A DNA stretch of 64,000 nucleotides, from assembly GCA_014529385.2 (NCBI GenBank), contig CM043948.1, positions 23,304,451-23,368,450 of the forward strand. The letters run 5' to 3'. The position numbers were made by a program, and so were the translations under genes. Of this stretch, positions 47,201 to 58,240 are shown piece after piece. The notes beneath the pieces are model-generated. The model searched no databases. It worked only from the letters and a program-made list of their open reading frames with translations, and had not been told where the DNA came from. The DNA is from Adiantum capillus-veneris (Eukaryota > Streptophyta > Polypodiopsida > Polypodiales > Pteridaceae). Position 1 is the first letter of the stretch. Every line of letters starts with the position of its first letter.

Positions 47201-48182
47201 ATTGTTGGTACCAGAATGATACCAGGTTTGGCATGGTGGGAATTGGTCAAATTTTGGCATGCTAGAAATGGTACTATGGAGCTGAGTATTCGTACAATGA
47301 TTGTTGGTGTCTAACAAGTTGTGGTATTCTGTGTTAATCCAAGAGTAAAAAGGCGAGCAAGGATTACAGTGTGGGTAGCACATATTACCCGAGAATCATC
47401 TAGAAGATGTATGGGATGTTTGATGACACATTTTGCCTCGATCCTGTGCTTACAGATATCCTTTTTGTTAGGAGAAACTCTTGTCTCGGATTTCCAGAAA
47501 GCGGCCACCAAATCTCTAGTTTCGATTGTGATACTTGTATGCAGAGGCAACTGTCTGTGACAAGCACTAAGTGGAAGCACTTCATCCTCATCTTTCCTTC
47601 CCAGTCGACTGCTTGCTGCCGCTATATTACATCGATGAACACCCAAGGCAGCAACAATTTTGGACTGGTTCACAGTGGTTATGCTCTGATCACCATTGTT
47701 CAGTATCATCGTCAAAGAGGTTCTCTTCACAAAAATCTCAGTTGAAGAGTGGGGCACTTTCAGCTGAGTCAATGTGTTGCGAACGCCGGAAAGAAGACTC
47801 GATTGCACATCCAAACTCCTCAACTTGAAAAATGATGATGATGCATGAGCTGCTCTAGAATTTCTTGTTGTTCTAGTGTTGTTAGTCCTTGGGTCTACCG
47901 ACGCCAACATCTAGCCATGGCTTTGCATATATTGTTCCTTGATCTGGTTGTAGCAAGTTCAGCTCTCTTAGCAGGGTTGCGCTCCTTGTGTCGTTGCTCA
48001 CGCTTCTTTTGTGCCCAATAGTCCCGCAAAAATACTTGGTTGCTGACAGGTTCATGAATGCTCGTGGTTTCCATCATAGCACCCTCTGTAGATGCACGTA
48101 CCCCTGACTCGAGGTAGGTGAAGGAATCACGCTTAGTATCCATCGTCATCTCTGAAGATATGGTACTGGCCTGAGCTACCAT
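44205..48182 (-). pseudogene. Sola-like DDD transposase gene, three exons, decayed
   Basis: The protein would cut and paste the element. Exon 1 runs from ATG 48,182 to about 47,389 and contains RDYWAQKKREQRHKERNPAK, then after a one-base frame change near 47,900 SKIVAALGVHR and ETRVSPNKKDICKHRI. Intron 1 is 45,865-47,388. Exon 2 (45,365-45,864) has RRFKSTYPAVELSLRSFETL, a cysteine cluster ending LGECPRCGVRKFSFCP, a TAG at 45,691-45,693, a frame change, and a TAG at 45,410. Intron 2 (45,285-45,364) is 80 bp. Exon 3 (44,205-45,284) is fully open with three Asp motifs: VVDFAKNYSF, WSDGAASQFK and GHGKGEHDGAGA, followed by an acidic patch. These fit the Sola DDD transposases; a formal profile match is still lacking. 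Confidence 0.82.
45865..47388 (-). repeat. Intron 1 of the transposase gene: AGTACCAA arrays
   Basis: On the plus strand this 1.5 kb intron is packed with AGTACCAAA, that is TTTGGTACT in the sense of the transposase gene. Inside it a 62-bp tandem unit (GGATCCCTAGTACCAAAT...) has starts at 46,587, 46,649, 46,711, 46,773 and 46,835, and more diverged units extend left to about 46,090. A second duplication of 109 bp starts at 47,108 and 47,217. Confidence 0.9.
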
Positions 48183-48674
<492 letters not shown>

Positions 48675-48703
48675 TTTTGTACCACCATCCCTTGCTTTCA
48701 GCC
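48675..48703 (-). repeat. Right terminal inverted repeat
   Basis: The inverted partner of 37,093-37,121 has 28 of 29 bases identical. It is followed by TATA at 48,704-48,707 and then by gag of giant copy 2. Confidence 0.93.
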
Positions 48704-48707
48704 TATA

Positions 48708-49891
48708 GCATGAAGTTCTTTGTTTAGCAGTCCCTCCAAAAACAATGAAACAAGTCGCTCCTCTGCAGGTATCTCCATCTCTGGGCATCTGGCAATGTAT
48801 TGTTTCATTCGAGTTGCACAATCCCTAACAGACTCACCATGTTTCTGTTTGAAGCTATAGATTTGAGCTACCGTATTATGTTTAATCCCCGTTTTAGAAC
48901 AAGCAGCTACAAATCCTTGAGCTAATGTATTCAAATCCATGATTGACCTTGGTGGAATGTTTTGGAACCATGTCAAAGCTTTTCCTTCTAATCTCATTCC
49001 AAACCCCTCGAATTGAGTATGGAAGTTGAATATACGCTCTGCTCTTAGCACTTGCTTGAAGCTTGCTAAGTGGTCATATGGATCCCCTGATCCATTGTAT
49101 TTTCTGAGCCATTTTTGAAAATCAGCTGGTCTAACACGTCTATTTGGTTCAACTCTAGGTCTTCTAGGAGTTGGTCCTGTTCCGAGTCCTTCAAATAAGT
49201 CTGTCGTAGGGAATAGTGACTCATGTAGCCCTGGACTGGCCTTAGTGTCACCTGTTTTTCTCCGTGATGAGGTGGTTTTTGGTTTCTTCACATTACTCTC
49301 AGATGATCTCTCACGGTGTTTGTCTCTTGGAGTGGTTTCTGGTCCTTGATCCAATATCCAATCCCATATGGAATACCCCTGGTATTTGGTTTGTTCTACC
49401 TCCTCAGGAGTCATCATAACAAAGTTGTTGTTATAACAATCCCTGAACAAGTAAGTTGGTAGATCCACAGATCCCTTATCTTTGATTTTGAAGATATAGA
49501 TGATCTTCATGGCTGTTAATTGTCCTGGTCTAGCATGAGAAGTCCACAAAAGATCTTTTATGTTTCTATCTTCCCAACAATAGACTCCGATCTTAGGATT
49601 ATCCGTACTAAGCCGTTTCAAAGGCTTCAAGTCTACTTGATCGTATCCCTCGAATTCCAAAGTTGGTGGTCCTTCTTTTTCCGACATATCCGGGATTATA
49701 GTATTTACTTCTAAGCCCCATCTGTCTACCATATCGGGATTTTCAACCTGTACATATTGAGTTCCGTTTCGATCCATGTACATTTTTCCTTGTTTGTTGG
49801 CCCTAACTTCTTCTTCGAACTCAATACCAACCTGGGCTCGATGACGATTAGTCTTCTAAAAAGAGAGTATATGCTTGTAGCGCATTGTCAT
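48708..49891 (-). pseudogene. gag N-terminal and capsid region, giant element copy 2
   Basis: This is the capsid part of Gag. The likely start is ATG at 49,891 (MTMRYKHILSF), followed by a TAG at 49,856-49,858 and then an open frame to the Sola-like insertion. The N-terminal third has no known fold. The Retrotrans_gag-type domain spans about 48,715-49,140 with RPADFQKWLRKYNGSGDPYD, LEGKALTWFQNIP, FKQKHGESVRDCATRMKQYI and LFLEGLLNKELHA. A splice acceptor-like TCTCTTTTTAG ends exactly at the TAG, so a spliced start is an alternative reading. The gene continues at 37,088 after the nested transposon. Confidence 0.85.
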
Positions 49892-52034
49892 TCCGGTTTT
49901 CGAGTGAGTTGAGTAAGAAGACATTTTGGATGTTGAATTCTAAAAAGTGTCCGAGACTTCTTCATGAATTGTGTGCAAGGAATTGCCTTGATTTATGCTT
50001 TCTTCACTACTGATGTTTTCTCCAAATAGGCCTTGATTTCCGATTACACGACCGGATCTAAGGTTCATATAGACTTATGAAGTCCTGGATAGAGTACTCA
50101 CCTTGGATTGACTTGTAGTCAATTTCCACTTGACTCAATTCCAACTTTCTGTCAAGCCACTGATTCCTCGTCTGCAACCTAATTCCTGTACAAAATTTGT
50201 CAAATTAGCTATTTTTCTATAAGGACAGTAGAGCTCTTGAGAACTCTAGTGATTGGTCTCTGTATTTCACTTCAATTTGTGCTATGGAAGTCAAAATTTT
50301 GACTTTCAAATTCAGCTTAGCAAAATCAAAGGTTTAATCTACAATTTGTAAACTGAGTGTATCTGAACCAATTTTGATCCAATTGAACACAAAATTTCCT
50401 AGTGGCCTTATTTTATGTTGGTCTAACATTGTATAAGCCCAAAAGTCAAATTTGAAGTCTCTGGATAGCAGAAGTAAATAATTGCGACTATTTACTTTTG
50501 TCACTTGTTTACACTTTCTGGATGGGTTTGGCAAGTATAGAACTTGTTAAAGCCCTTGGGCAAGTTTCAACAAGTTTGGACAAAATTTGATCAAGTTTAT
50601 CCACTGTTCCGTGTCTGCAGACTCTGATTTCGAGAATCTGGCTTAAGTCTCACCTTTTTGGTCCAAATTTCACCAAAATTGATTTGTGGGGTCCAATTGA
50701 TGTGCTTGACCTTGTGGTATACTCAAATTTGCAAAATCACCAAGTTTTGAAGCAGATGTAAATAATCGCGATTATTTACTTTTGACAATTATTTGCAAAT
50801 TTTTGTCCCAACTTTGACACAGATCTATTACGCACCTTATGTTAAGGTCACTAGCTAATTTTCATCAAGTTTGGACAATTTTTGGTCAAATGGTCATCAA
50901 TTATCTGTCTGCAGACTAACTTTGCAATTTTTATCACAGTTTTCACTCAATGATCCAAATCTTACCAAATTTGGTTTGTGGGCTTATTACAACATGATAA
51001 AGCTAGTGGTATGCCAACTTGGTCAAAAAAGTTCAAAAACAGGACAGATGTAAATAATCACGATTATTTACTTTTGTCAAAATTTTACAAGTTTTTGGTC
51101 AACTGAGCATATACACATGTTTATCACCTCCATATAAGCCTATGAATAAATTTTCACCAAGTTTGGATAAATTTTTTCTTTATTCACACTCAAGATTCAA
51201 AAAGTCAGTACAAACTTTAGTTTTCACCCAGTTTTTTGCCAGTTTAGTGATCCAAATCTCTTGGGCCTTTACAAAAGTTGTTTGTACACATGCAATGAGT
51301 GAATGGTATGAGCCTTGGCCAAATTAGAGCAAAAAGGTAATAATCGCGATTATTAACTTGAGGCTTGAAATGAGCACTTTTATGAAATTTTCTCAAGGTC
51401 AGTCCTTTTATGATGTGTTTTATGCCTATGAATCAAGTCAAAACTTAGTTTGGCTTAAAAAGTCAAGAAAAAGTAAATAATCTGAGTTTTGGTCAACTTT
51501 TTGAAATTTTTACCTCGAAGTGTCCTTGAGCTTACCCACTGGTTCAGACAACTCTTAGGCTTACTCCCCAGTTGGATTGAGTGAATTCGAGTCTTTTCGT
51601 ACTATTTCTAGCCGTAGACGTGAAATTTTGCAACCTTACATAACAACTCACACTTGATTCTTTCAGAGAGAGCAATGCTATGAAATCCACCTCGGATCCT
51701 ACTTACCCTACTCCTAGTTTCTCATGCAATGGGGTTGTGGAAAGTGTCCACAAACACTCGTTTTCTTGTGTTTTTTATGTTTTTCAGAGTCTTGATTTTA
51801 AGACTTGTTTCGTCTACCAATCATTCTCCAAATCCTAATCTAAATTTACAATCCTACAATCCTAAAGGTACTCAGTAAGTACGATTACTTCCAAGCTACC
51901 TCTACACAGCAAAAGACGACAATCTTCAGCTATACGGTTTCTAAAAGAGAGTTTTGAACTCTAAGCGAACCTAGAGGAAGTTAAAGGACAATTACACAAG
52001 ACGCTCGTGTTTTTCCCTAGTTTAGGTCTTTTCG
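49892..52034 (-). other. Leader of giant element copy 2 with palindromic units
   Basis: There is no coding sequence. From about 50,300 to 51,500 the leader consists of degenerate ~288-bp units, each centred on a palindrome. Recurring phrases include CACCAAGTTTGGACAA. The parts nearest gag (49,900-50,300) and nearest the PBS (51,500-52,030) are unique. The same unit type occurs again 3' of integrase in both copies. Confidence 0.8.
50474..51357 (-). repeat. Four palindromes in ~288-bp units, copy 2 leader
   Basis: Sites lie at 50,474-50,495 (ATTGCGACT core), 50,758-50,779 (perfect), 51,050-51,071 (CACG core) and 51,336-51,357. Start spacings are 284, 292 and 286 bp. A half site (GTAAATAATC) follows at about 51,473. 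The core is TAAATAATCGCGATTATTTA as in the 3' spacers. Confidence 0.9.
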
Positions 52035-52053
52035 ATCCCCAGCAATGGCACCA
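52035..52053 (-). promoter_or_regulatory. Primer binding site, tRNA-Asp-like, giant copy 2
   Basis: The minus strand reads TGGTGCCATTGCTGGGGAT two bases after the 5' LTR end. It differs from the TGGCGCCGTTGCCGGGG PBS of Athila/Tat elements (tRNA-Asp type) only by C to T or G to A changes at CpG positions. Confidence 0.75.
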
Positions 52054-52055
52054 AA

Positions 52056-52975
52056 TATGGGACGCATGTTTAACCTCACCATTTTATCTTATTGCAGTAT
52101 TAGCGAGAACCACGATTAATTTGTCAAACCATGGGACGAAGTTGACTCGACTAGTGTATAGAGTCTACAAGAGATTGTCAATCTCTTGGAAAACAACTAA
52201 CAACTCGCATCTAACTCAGGCTACACTCAAGTGACTAAAATCACCAAAAGCCAATCGCTCATCGGCAAGCAAATCACATCCGTTACAGCATCAAATGACA
52301 TCCAAATGTAACAAAACTTCTAGGACAAGTTTATAAGACCTAAGCACACATGCCTATGGCCTCAAACCCCCCTTTAGGTCAAGTTCCAAAATCGCGATTA
52401 TTAACAACAATGGATTTTTGACCTAGTCGTTTTCGACCCAGAATGCATCTAAATGCTTAGCAATGATGCCCCAATACCCCGCCTATGCTTAGTTTTTTAT
52501 TTGAACATGTAAATTCCTAGTTATGATGAAATTAGGCCGCGGGTCGACGATGCCAAAAGCTACGAAATACTGTGAATGGCTTACGTCAATGCGTAGAGCT
52601 CTTACCTGCGGTTCCAATGCAACAAATACATTCGCAATGTGACACCGGGGAGGGAGTAGGAAGCGCGGGAAGGAGAGGAGCGAGCGTCGTTAGCTCATGC
52701 TGTGTATTTCTTAGCCAAAAACTTATAAAAAACTTACAAAAATTGGCTTTTATACCTTAGCCAAGGTTTTTAGGTGGTCAAAAGTAATAATCTGGAGTTC
52801 TACCAAAGCTGGAAATTGAATGGCTGATACAATCTGGAAGCTTGTAGCCCCGGCTCATTAATTACAAGGTTTATCAAGAAAACAGGAGTTACAATATTCT
52901 CGATTTATCAAAATAATAATTGTTTTTACAAGGAGAACTCCAAAAAATGGTGTGCACGTTAGCTTGCTGCTAACA
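52056..52975 (-). repeat. 5' LTR, giant element copy 2
   Basis: This 920-bp LTR reads on the minus strand from TGTTAGCAGC (52,975) to GTCCCATA (52,056). The terminal CA has become TA. The TATA box is at 52,747-52,754. It is flanked on the right by ACATT. Confidence 0.93.
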
Positions 52976-52980
52976 ACATT

Positions 52981-53402
52981 GCTCCTCAATACATGTTTTC
53001 ACAAGGGGACTTGCCCATATTAAAGGCCTCTAGTTGGCTCGAATCCCTTGAGGCCTTGGTAAGAAAACTTGAGTAAAGGTCTCAGACGAACGTGATGGGT
53101 CTCGAGATAACCTCGAGCGTAGAGACCCGTAACACTCACCCCTCCCCCAACAGAGCTCGATATCCTCATCGAGCATACCATCATCACCTTGGATCTCAAA
53201 CACCAAGAAGCGTAACCCTATCTCTTTTAATAAAGAAAGCATACAGTAAAAGGTGAAAAAAAAGCACCATGCCCAAATTATCTTTTGTTTCTAATTAGAC
53301 ACACAATTCTTTGCATATAGTTGCTGGCCAGTGCATGTAAGTATTACAATATAAAATAATTGATGCCATACTATATATGTCCTCATTTCTCCTATACTAG
53401 GT
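52981..53402. other. Unassigned sequence with a possible LTR/polypurine junction
   Basis: No gene is recognised. On the minus strand a purine run (GGGGGAGGGGTGAG, about 53,135-53,148) is followed directly by TGTTACGGGTCTC at 53,134. That is the layout of a polypurine tract and the start of a 3' LTR running left to 52,981 and perhaps on past giant copy 2. No partner LTR is in the window, so this remains a candidate. Confidence 0.3.
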
Positions 53403-54718
53403 CTAGGTATGAGGATCTCAAGGCCTACAAGAGTACAGTCCAAGCATAAAAAAGCTAGCGAGCCAGCTAGACCCAGATTAAAACTAGCTCACCGTCCATT
53501 TGGTAGGTCATGGTTTGAAATTACTACACTATATAGAGATTGGACCAAGCAGTGTGACATTCTTGCTCACGATTTAGAAATATGTCCCTCTTGTGCATGA
53601 CATACCTTACATATAATCATAAACAAAATCATCAGAAAAATGCAATAGACAATCCTGCTGCCCTCACTTCAGTATTATTGCTTGGCGCTTTGAAACATGC
53701 AAAAGTCAAATACTCATGGGCAACTTGTACTTCTTGTAAAACATCTAATTTCCATGAGACATATTGTCATCCATGCACCTGACTACATACAACAAATTCT
53801 CTCTGCACAAAAACTACATACACAATTGCTCACCATTATCGATGTATCGATTAGGATGACAAAAACTACACATGCCATAGCGCGAGGGTTTCTAGAGCGG
53901 AGGTCATTGCTAGATAACGAGTATATAACCCACTGATATCTTGGTCAAGTAATGCTACTCTGCACTCTAAAACTCATGAACTGTCCACCTCAACCATTTC
54001 ATATGTCCTTGCTTTCAACATCAAGAACAATCCCATATTGCAGAGTTATAAGTCCACGACCAAATGACCACACAAAAGAATAGGATTATACATACTCTCT
54101 GAAGAGGTTTTAGGCAAAATGATACATTGTCATTAAGAGCTTGATGGATTGGAAACATTGGCTGAGCCACCAAGATGATACACATATACCACATCTGATA
54201 CACAGGAATTTGGCTCCATACAACTTTGAAATGGAGATATGCATCTCAGTCGGGTTGCTTCCTTCACGTATAATGGCTTGCCAAGACCAAATGTCAGACT
54301 TCAAAGACATCACAATAAAGTCAGTTGTTTTTCCATTTTTATTTCCATATGGACATGGTCAATACAATGGATAGATGCGATTTAGCGACTACATTTGAAT
54401 GAGAATCCACACCCTATTCTCTTTGTATACATTATACAAGCCATATCTCTTGCTAATGTACCAGTTGAAGTAGGCTTTTTTAATTGTGAACAGCACAACA
54501 ACTATCGTTGTACAAAGAGATATTGACAAGTATAAAAGAATACATAGGAATGCAAGCAACGAGGTAGCCATCCGAACATACTTTGCTTCAACCTTCTAGT
54601 GACGATTGCTAGCAATCCATCCTGGCACAGACGTTCATTGAAGAGCTTGATCATCATGGTTGATACATGTGGTTTACCAAACATATTCATTACATTCAGA
54701 GCTGATGAAGTGACCGCC
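53403..54718 (+). pseudogene. Helitron-like replication protein, N-terminal part, decayed
   Basis: Helitron proteins carry a HUH nuclease and a helicase for rolling-circle transposition. This stretch holds the region before the nuclease. FPFLFPYGHGQY (about 54,330-54,370) matches the FPxLFPYG motif. A frame toward 54,718 reads RSLKSLIIMVDTCGLPNIFI, then TFRADE, as in helitron-like N domains. Upstream Cys-rich pieces (DLEICPSC near 53,570; CTSCKTSNFHETYC near 53,735) may be its N-terminal finger. Many stops and frame changes occur. The reading continues at 60,485 after chromovirus B. Confidence 0.6.
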
Positions 54719-54723
54719 ATAAA

Positions 54724-54875
54724 TGTCAGGACACTGGCAAGGTCGGACTAGACAAGGCAAGGCCAGCCTAGGCAGTGTGGAAAGGGAGTCCAACTAGGGC
54801 AAAGGGCTAGGGACCATGCTATATAGTGGGTGGTTGGGTAGTGGACTCTTAGGTTCTAGTTCCCCTTGTCTAACA
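54724..54875 (+). repeat. 5' LTR, chromovirus copy B, with PBS at 54,877-54,889
   Basis: This 152-bp LTR starts TGTCAGGACAC and ends TGTCTAACA, close to the LTRs of copy A. TGGTATCAAGAGC, the tRNA-Met-type PBS, follows one base later. Confidence 0.95.
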
Positions 54876-55661
54876 TTGGTATCAAGAGCTTGGTTCTTTT
54901 GTTTTGGGAAAGGGACAGCCGTGGAGGAGGGGAGCCACACAAACATGCATGAGCAAGTTGCATGTCGGGGTCAAGGGACCGTGGAGCACCTCTCCTGTGA
55001 GGAGGACAACAAGCCAAAATCCATGGGAAACTCCCCTTGCAAGGAGAAGCCACCGAGGTGGGACCTGCACCAAACCCAACCCTTGCGGGCTCTACGGCAT
55101 TGTGCCGGGCGAGGGAGTATTTCTCGACCCAGGGCCGAAGCCCCTTGCACACTGCAGTGACCGCCATGGTCTCATCTCCTCCCTCGTGCGCTATTCTAAG
55201 TGGCCATAGCCACTGAGCATGGTCTTTACACATTGAATGGGTGCCCAACCCCTTCGGGGTTAGTGGCCAACCTTTTTTTTTCAAGTACAAGGGACAGTAC
55301 CCACAGTGGGGTACCCCCCTCCCTCGTGTGCGGATTCGGCAAGGCACAACATCTTGACGTGGCCGGAAAAAACTTTGACACACCAATTCTCTGCGTATTA
55401 CCGGCAAAACCTTCGAGATTTAATCAAAGCATTCCGACGGGAGTTCAAAGTACCATTATCTTTCAAAATCAATTAACAGTTGCAAGCATAATTGATTCGG
55501 CTACCAAGGAATTAAGGAATTCCCTATACAGTGAACATTTTGGATCGTTTTCCATTGGGATACTATCGATTTTGACGGAATTAGCAAGGCTAATTACAAT
55601 TTGCAAGTGCTTTCAATCTCATGTATTTTTTTGACTATTCCTTGCACCGCACTGTGTCGCC
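54876..55661 (+). other. Leader of chromovirus copy B
   Basis: This is the GC-rich leader collinear with 10,182-10,982 of copy A. The open frames in it are not conserved between the copies, so I call none. Confidence 0.7.
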
Positions 55662-56838
55662 ATGGATTCAATATCAATATGACTTTTGATTTTGAGCAGA
55701 GTACACCTGATCCTGCCCGTGATGACCCGCGACCGGATCCTCTCAAGGAGATTACCCGCGACGCTACAGCAGGTGATGACACTTACGAATTGCTCGATAT
55801 TCAATAAGTTCATGCACTTCAGACACGCATGTCAGTCATGGATGAAAATTTTAAAGCTTTAAATGCAAATGTTACTAAACTATCCACATTAGTAATTCAA
55901 TTAATGCAACAGTAGTCCAAGGGTCCTGCTGACACGCATATGCATGAGCACGTTGCTACACAAGGGCAAGGCCCTTCTAATCTAGGGCAAGGCCCAAATG
56001 CTGATACGTTGCATACTCTCACTGCAAAAGAGGTGGATGAATTGTTGAAAAACACCAAACCATTGATTTTTAAGGGAGAAGACCGAGACCGCAATAAGGA
56101 TGCAGTGAATATCTTTCTCAGCAAGTGGGATGGAATTCATGCCTTATGGCGTACTCGGGACGCAGTCAGAGCTCTGCAAACAAGCTTAACTCTGGAAGAC
56201 AAGGCCTACAAATGGTGGATGTCTGTCAAGGAGAAGAACATCATACCACAGAGTTGGGCAGCTTTTGAAGCTATGTTTAGCAAAGAATTTTTGCCTACAA
56301 ATGAGGCAGATTGGAATTGGATGGCTTGGGACACATGTTCCATGTGACAATACCCATCATTGCTTAAATATATATCTCATTATCGGGATGTTATTCTCAA
56401 GTTGGAAGGCATAGATAACTTTCAACAAGTATGGGAGTTTATACGTGGTCTGATACACCAGAGCTTAAGAAGTACGTCAAGACACAAGACCCTAAAACAC
56501 TTGAGGAATCCATAGTGAAAGCACATATTCATGATTATCTAGATGAAAAGAAAGCACATAATATTCATGTGCCTGCTAATACACATGGTAATACACGCAC
56601 TCAGTATGGGCATAATAAAAGGAAATTTATAGTAGCCAATTCAGATGCATCTAAAAAACCCAAGGGGTCCAGAGGTCCTCTCTCTCTTGAGGACTTTGAT
56701 AAAGCTAAGAAAAAGAAATTATGTTTTCAATGTTTAGGAAGATGTCATGGCAAAAAGGATTGTCCGAAGGGAAATCTATTGGTCATGGAAAAAAGGATTG
56801 TCCCAAGGGGAAATTTGCTGCGCATGGCAAGGAGAAAG
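55662..56838 (+). pseudogene. gag, chromovirus copy B
   Basis: The upstream ATG (55,662) frame is shifted by one lost base. The downstream ATG at 55,829 (MSVMDENFKALNAN) meets a TAG at 55,913. The capsid-like part is open at 55,940-56,347, then a TGA and a frame change follow. The zinc knuckle is complete here: CFQCLGRCHGKKDC (about 56,724-56,765). A tandem duplication of about 36 bp repeats the GKKDCPKG-coding end of the knuckle (56,745-56,815). TAA after DTYELLDIQ is shared with copy A. Confidence 0.87.
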
Positions 56839-57270
56839 CAGTGCACACGGTGCAACTGCTATCTCTTGAGTCTTCCTCACGATTCTCTACAGGGGAAGTA
56901 ACACACGTAGAGGTGGTACATGAATGCTGTCTCATAGCTTCCATGTGGCAACAAACCTTTGGACCACATGAGTTAGTACGTATGCATGGATCTCTGCAAG
57001 GCCACAAGGTGTGCATCTTGGTAGATGACAGTGCTACTCACAATTTCATCAATTATGGATTGGTGAAAAAACTCAAATTGCCTCAAACTTTGAATACCCA
57101 CCGCTACAAGGTAGCAATGATGAATGGACATGATATCGAAATCTAGGATATTCAATGCCGAGGTGTTCTGTTGGAAGTACAAGGTTACTCCACATGCTTA
57201 GATTTTCAGGTTATGAACATCGAAGGGGCAGACGTGGTCCTTGGTAGGGAGTGGTTGCATAGCCTAGGAC
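56839..57270 (+). pseudogene. Protease domain, chromovirus copy B
   Basis: The active-site stretch reads LVDDSATHNFI (about 57,020-57,052), so the catalytic Gly of copy A is Ser here. A TAG at about 57,145 interrupts it. The final strand [15 protein letters not shown] (about 57,230-57,275) is intact and reads on into the RT frame. Confidence 0.85.
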
Positions 57271-58240
57271 CATCACTGAAGTGTAGCTATGAGCACAACA
57301 GCTTGATGGTTGAATCCCATGGCGCACGTGTGTTGTTGTTAGGAGAGAAGGATGTACCTTCTTCACCATTGATTTGTACCGCTGAGCTTATGCAGCTCGT
57401 TTCTGATAATGAAATAGATCAAGTTTTCTTGTGTTACTCACTGTCTCATTTTCTTTCTAACATTGAATCTGTTGAACATTCCTCAACGCCGCATGCTTCT
57501 CTCTCATCTCTTCCACCAATGACTAACTACAAACAAGCAAACGTTGCTAGCGAGTTACAAAAATTATTAAAAAAATTTCAAAATGTTTTTCCTAATGATT
57601 TGCCACCAAGATTACCGCCGACACGATCGGTGCAACATAGCATCGATGTGGCTGCAAGTTGTAAACTTGTCAGTAAACGGCTCTACCGTATGAGTTGTTC
57701 TGAAGCTGTTGAGGTGGAACGTCAGCTTGCTGACTACCTTAGCAGAGGGTATATACAACCCAGTTCTTCACCATGGGCCTCTCCTATCCTATTAGTGAAG
57801 AAAAAATACGGCAGTGTGCGCATGTGCGTAGACTACCATGGCTTAAATGTGGTTACGGTTAAGAACAAATACTCATTGCCCCGAGTAGATGAGTTGTTCG
57901 ACAAACTCAGTCATTTTTACAAAAATAGACTTGCGGTCAGGATATCACCAAGTCCGTATTTGAGTTGCTGATATACCCAAAACTGCATTCCGAACACGGT
58001 TTGGACACTACGAGTTCTTGGTGATGCCCTTTGGGTTAACCAATGCCCCCGCATCATTCATGACACTTATGGATAGTGTCTTGAAGCCGTACTTGGGCAA
58101 ATTTTTCACAAATTATATGCCAAGGAATCTAAGTGTGATTTTTGAAAGAAGAAATTCACTATCTAGGGCATGTTATTTCAGCTTATGGGATATATATGGA
58201 TCAATCCAAAGTGGATACCATCCGGAAATGGCCTTCTCCT
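57171..58240 (+). pseudogene. Reverse transcriptase, chromovirus copy B, catalytic box deleted
   Basis: Fingers and early palm are visible: [20 protein letters not shown] (57,747-57,806), a [11 protein letters not shown] block and, after a short deletion near 57,910, RSGYHQVR in another frame. [19 protein letters not shown] follows at 58,021. About 90-100 bp are then missing near 58,105 relative to 13,390-13,490 of copy A. This removes the FLDD catalytic motif, so the enzyme cannot have worked since. Confidence 0.92.

Noticed and set aside
47321-47828. Plus-strand frames opposite transposase exon 1
   Set aside because: They run through the splice donor region and mirror the coding strand; no domain is recognisable.
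53030-53242. Minus-strand frame LDEDIELCWGRGEC as a host gene
   Set aside because: It is short and ends at an LTR-like junction, more like the tail of a retroelement frame; too little is visible to call.
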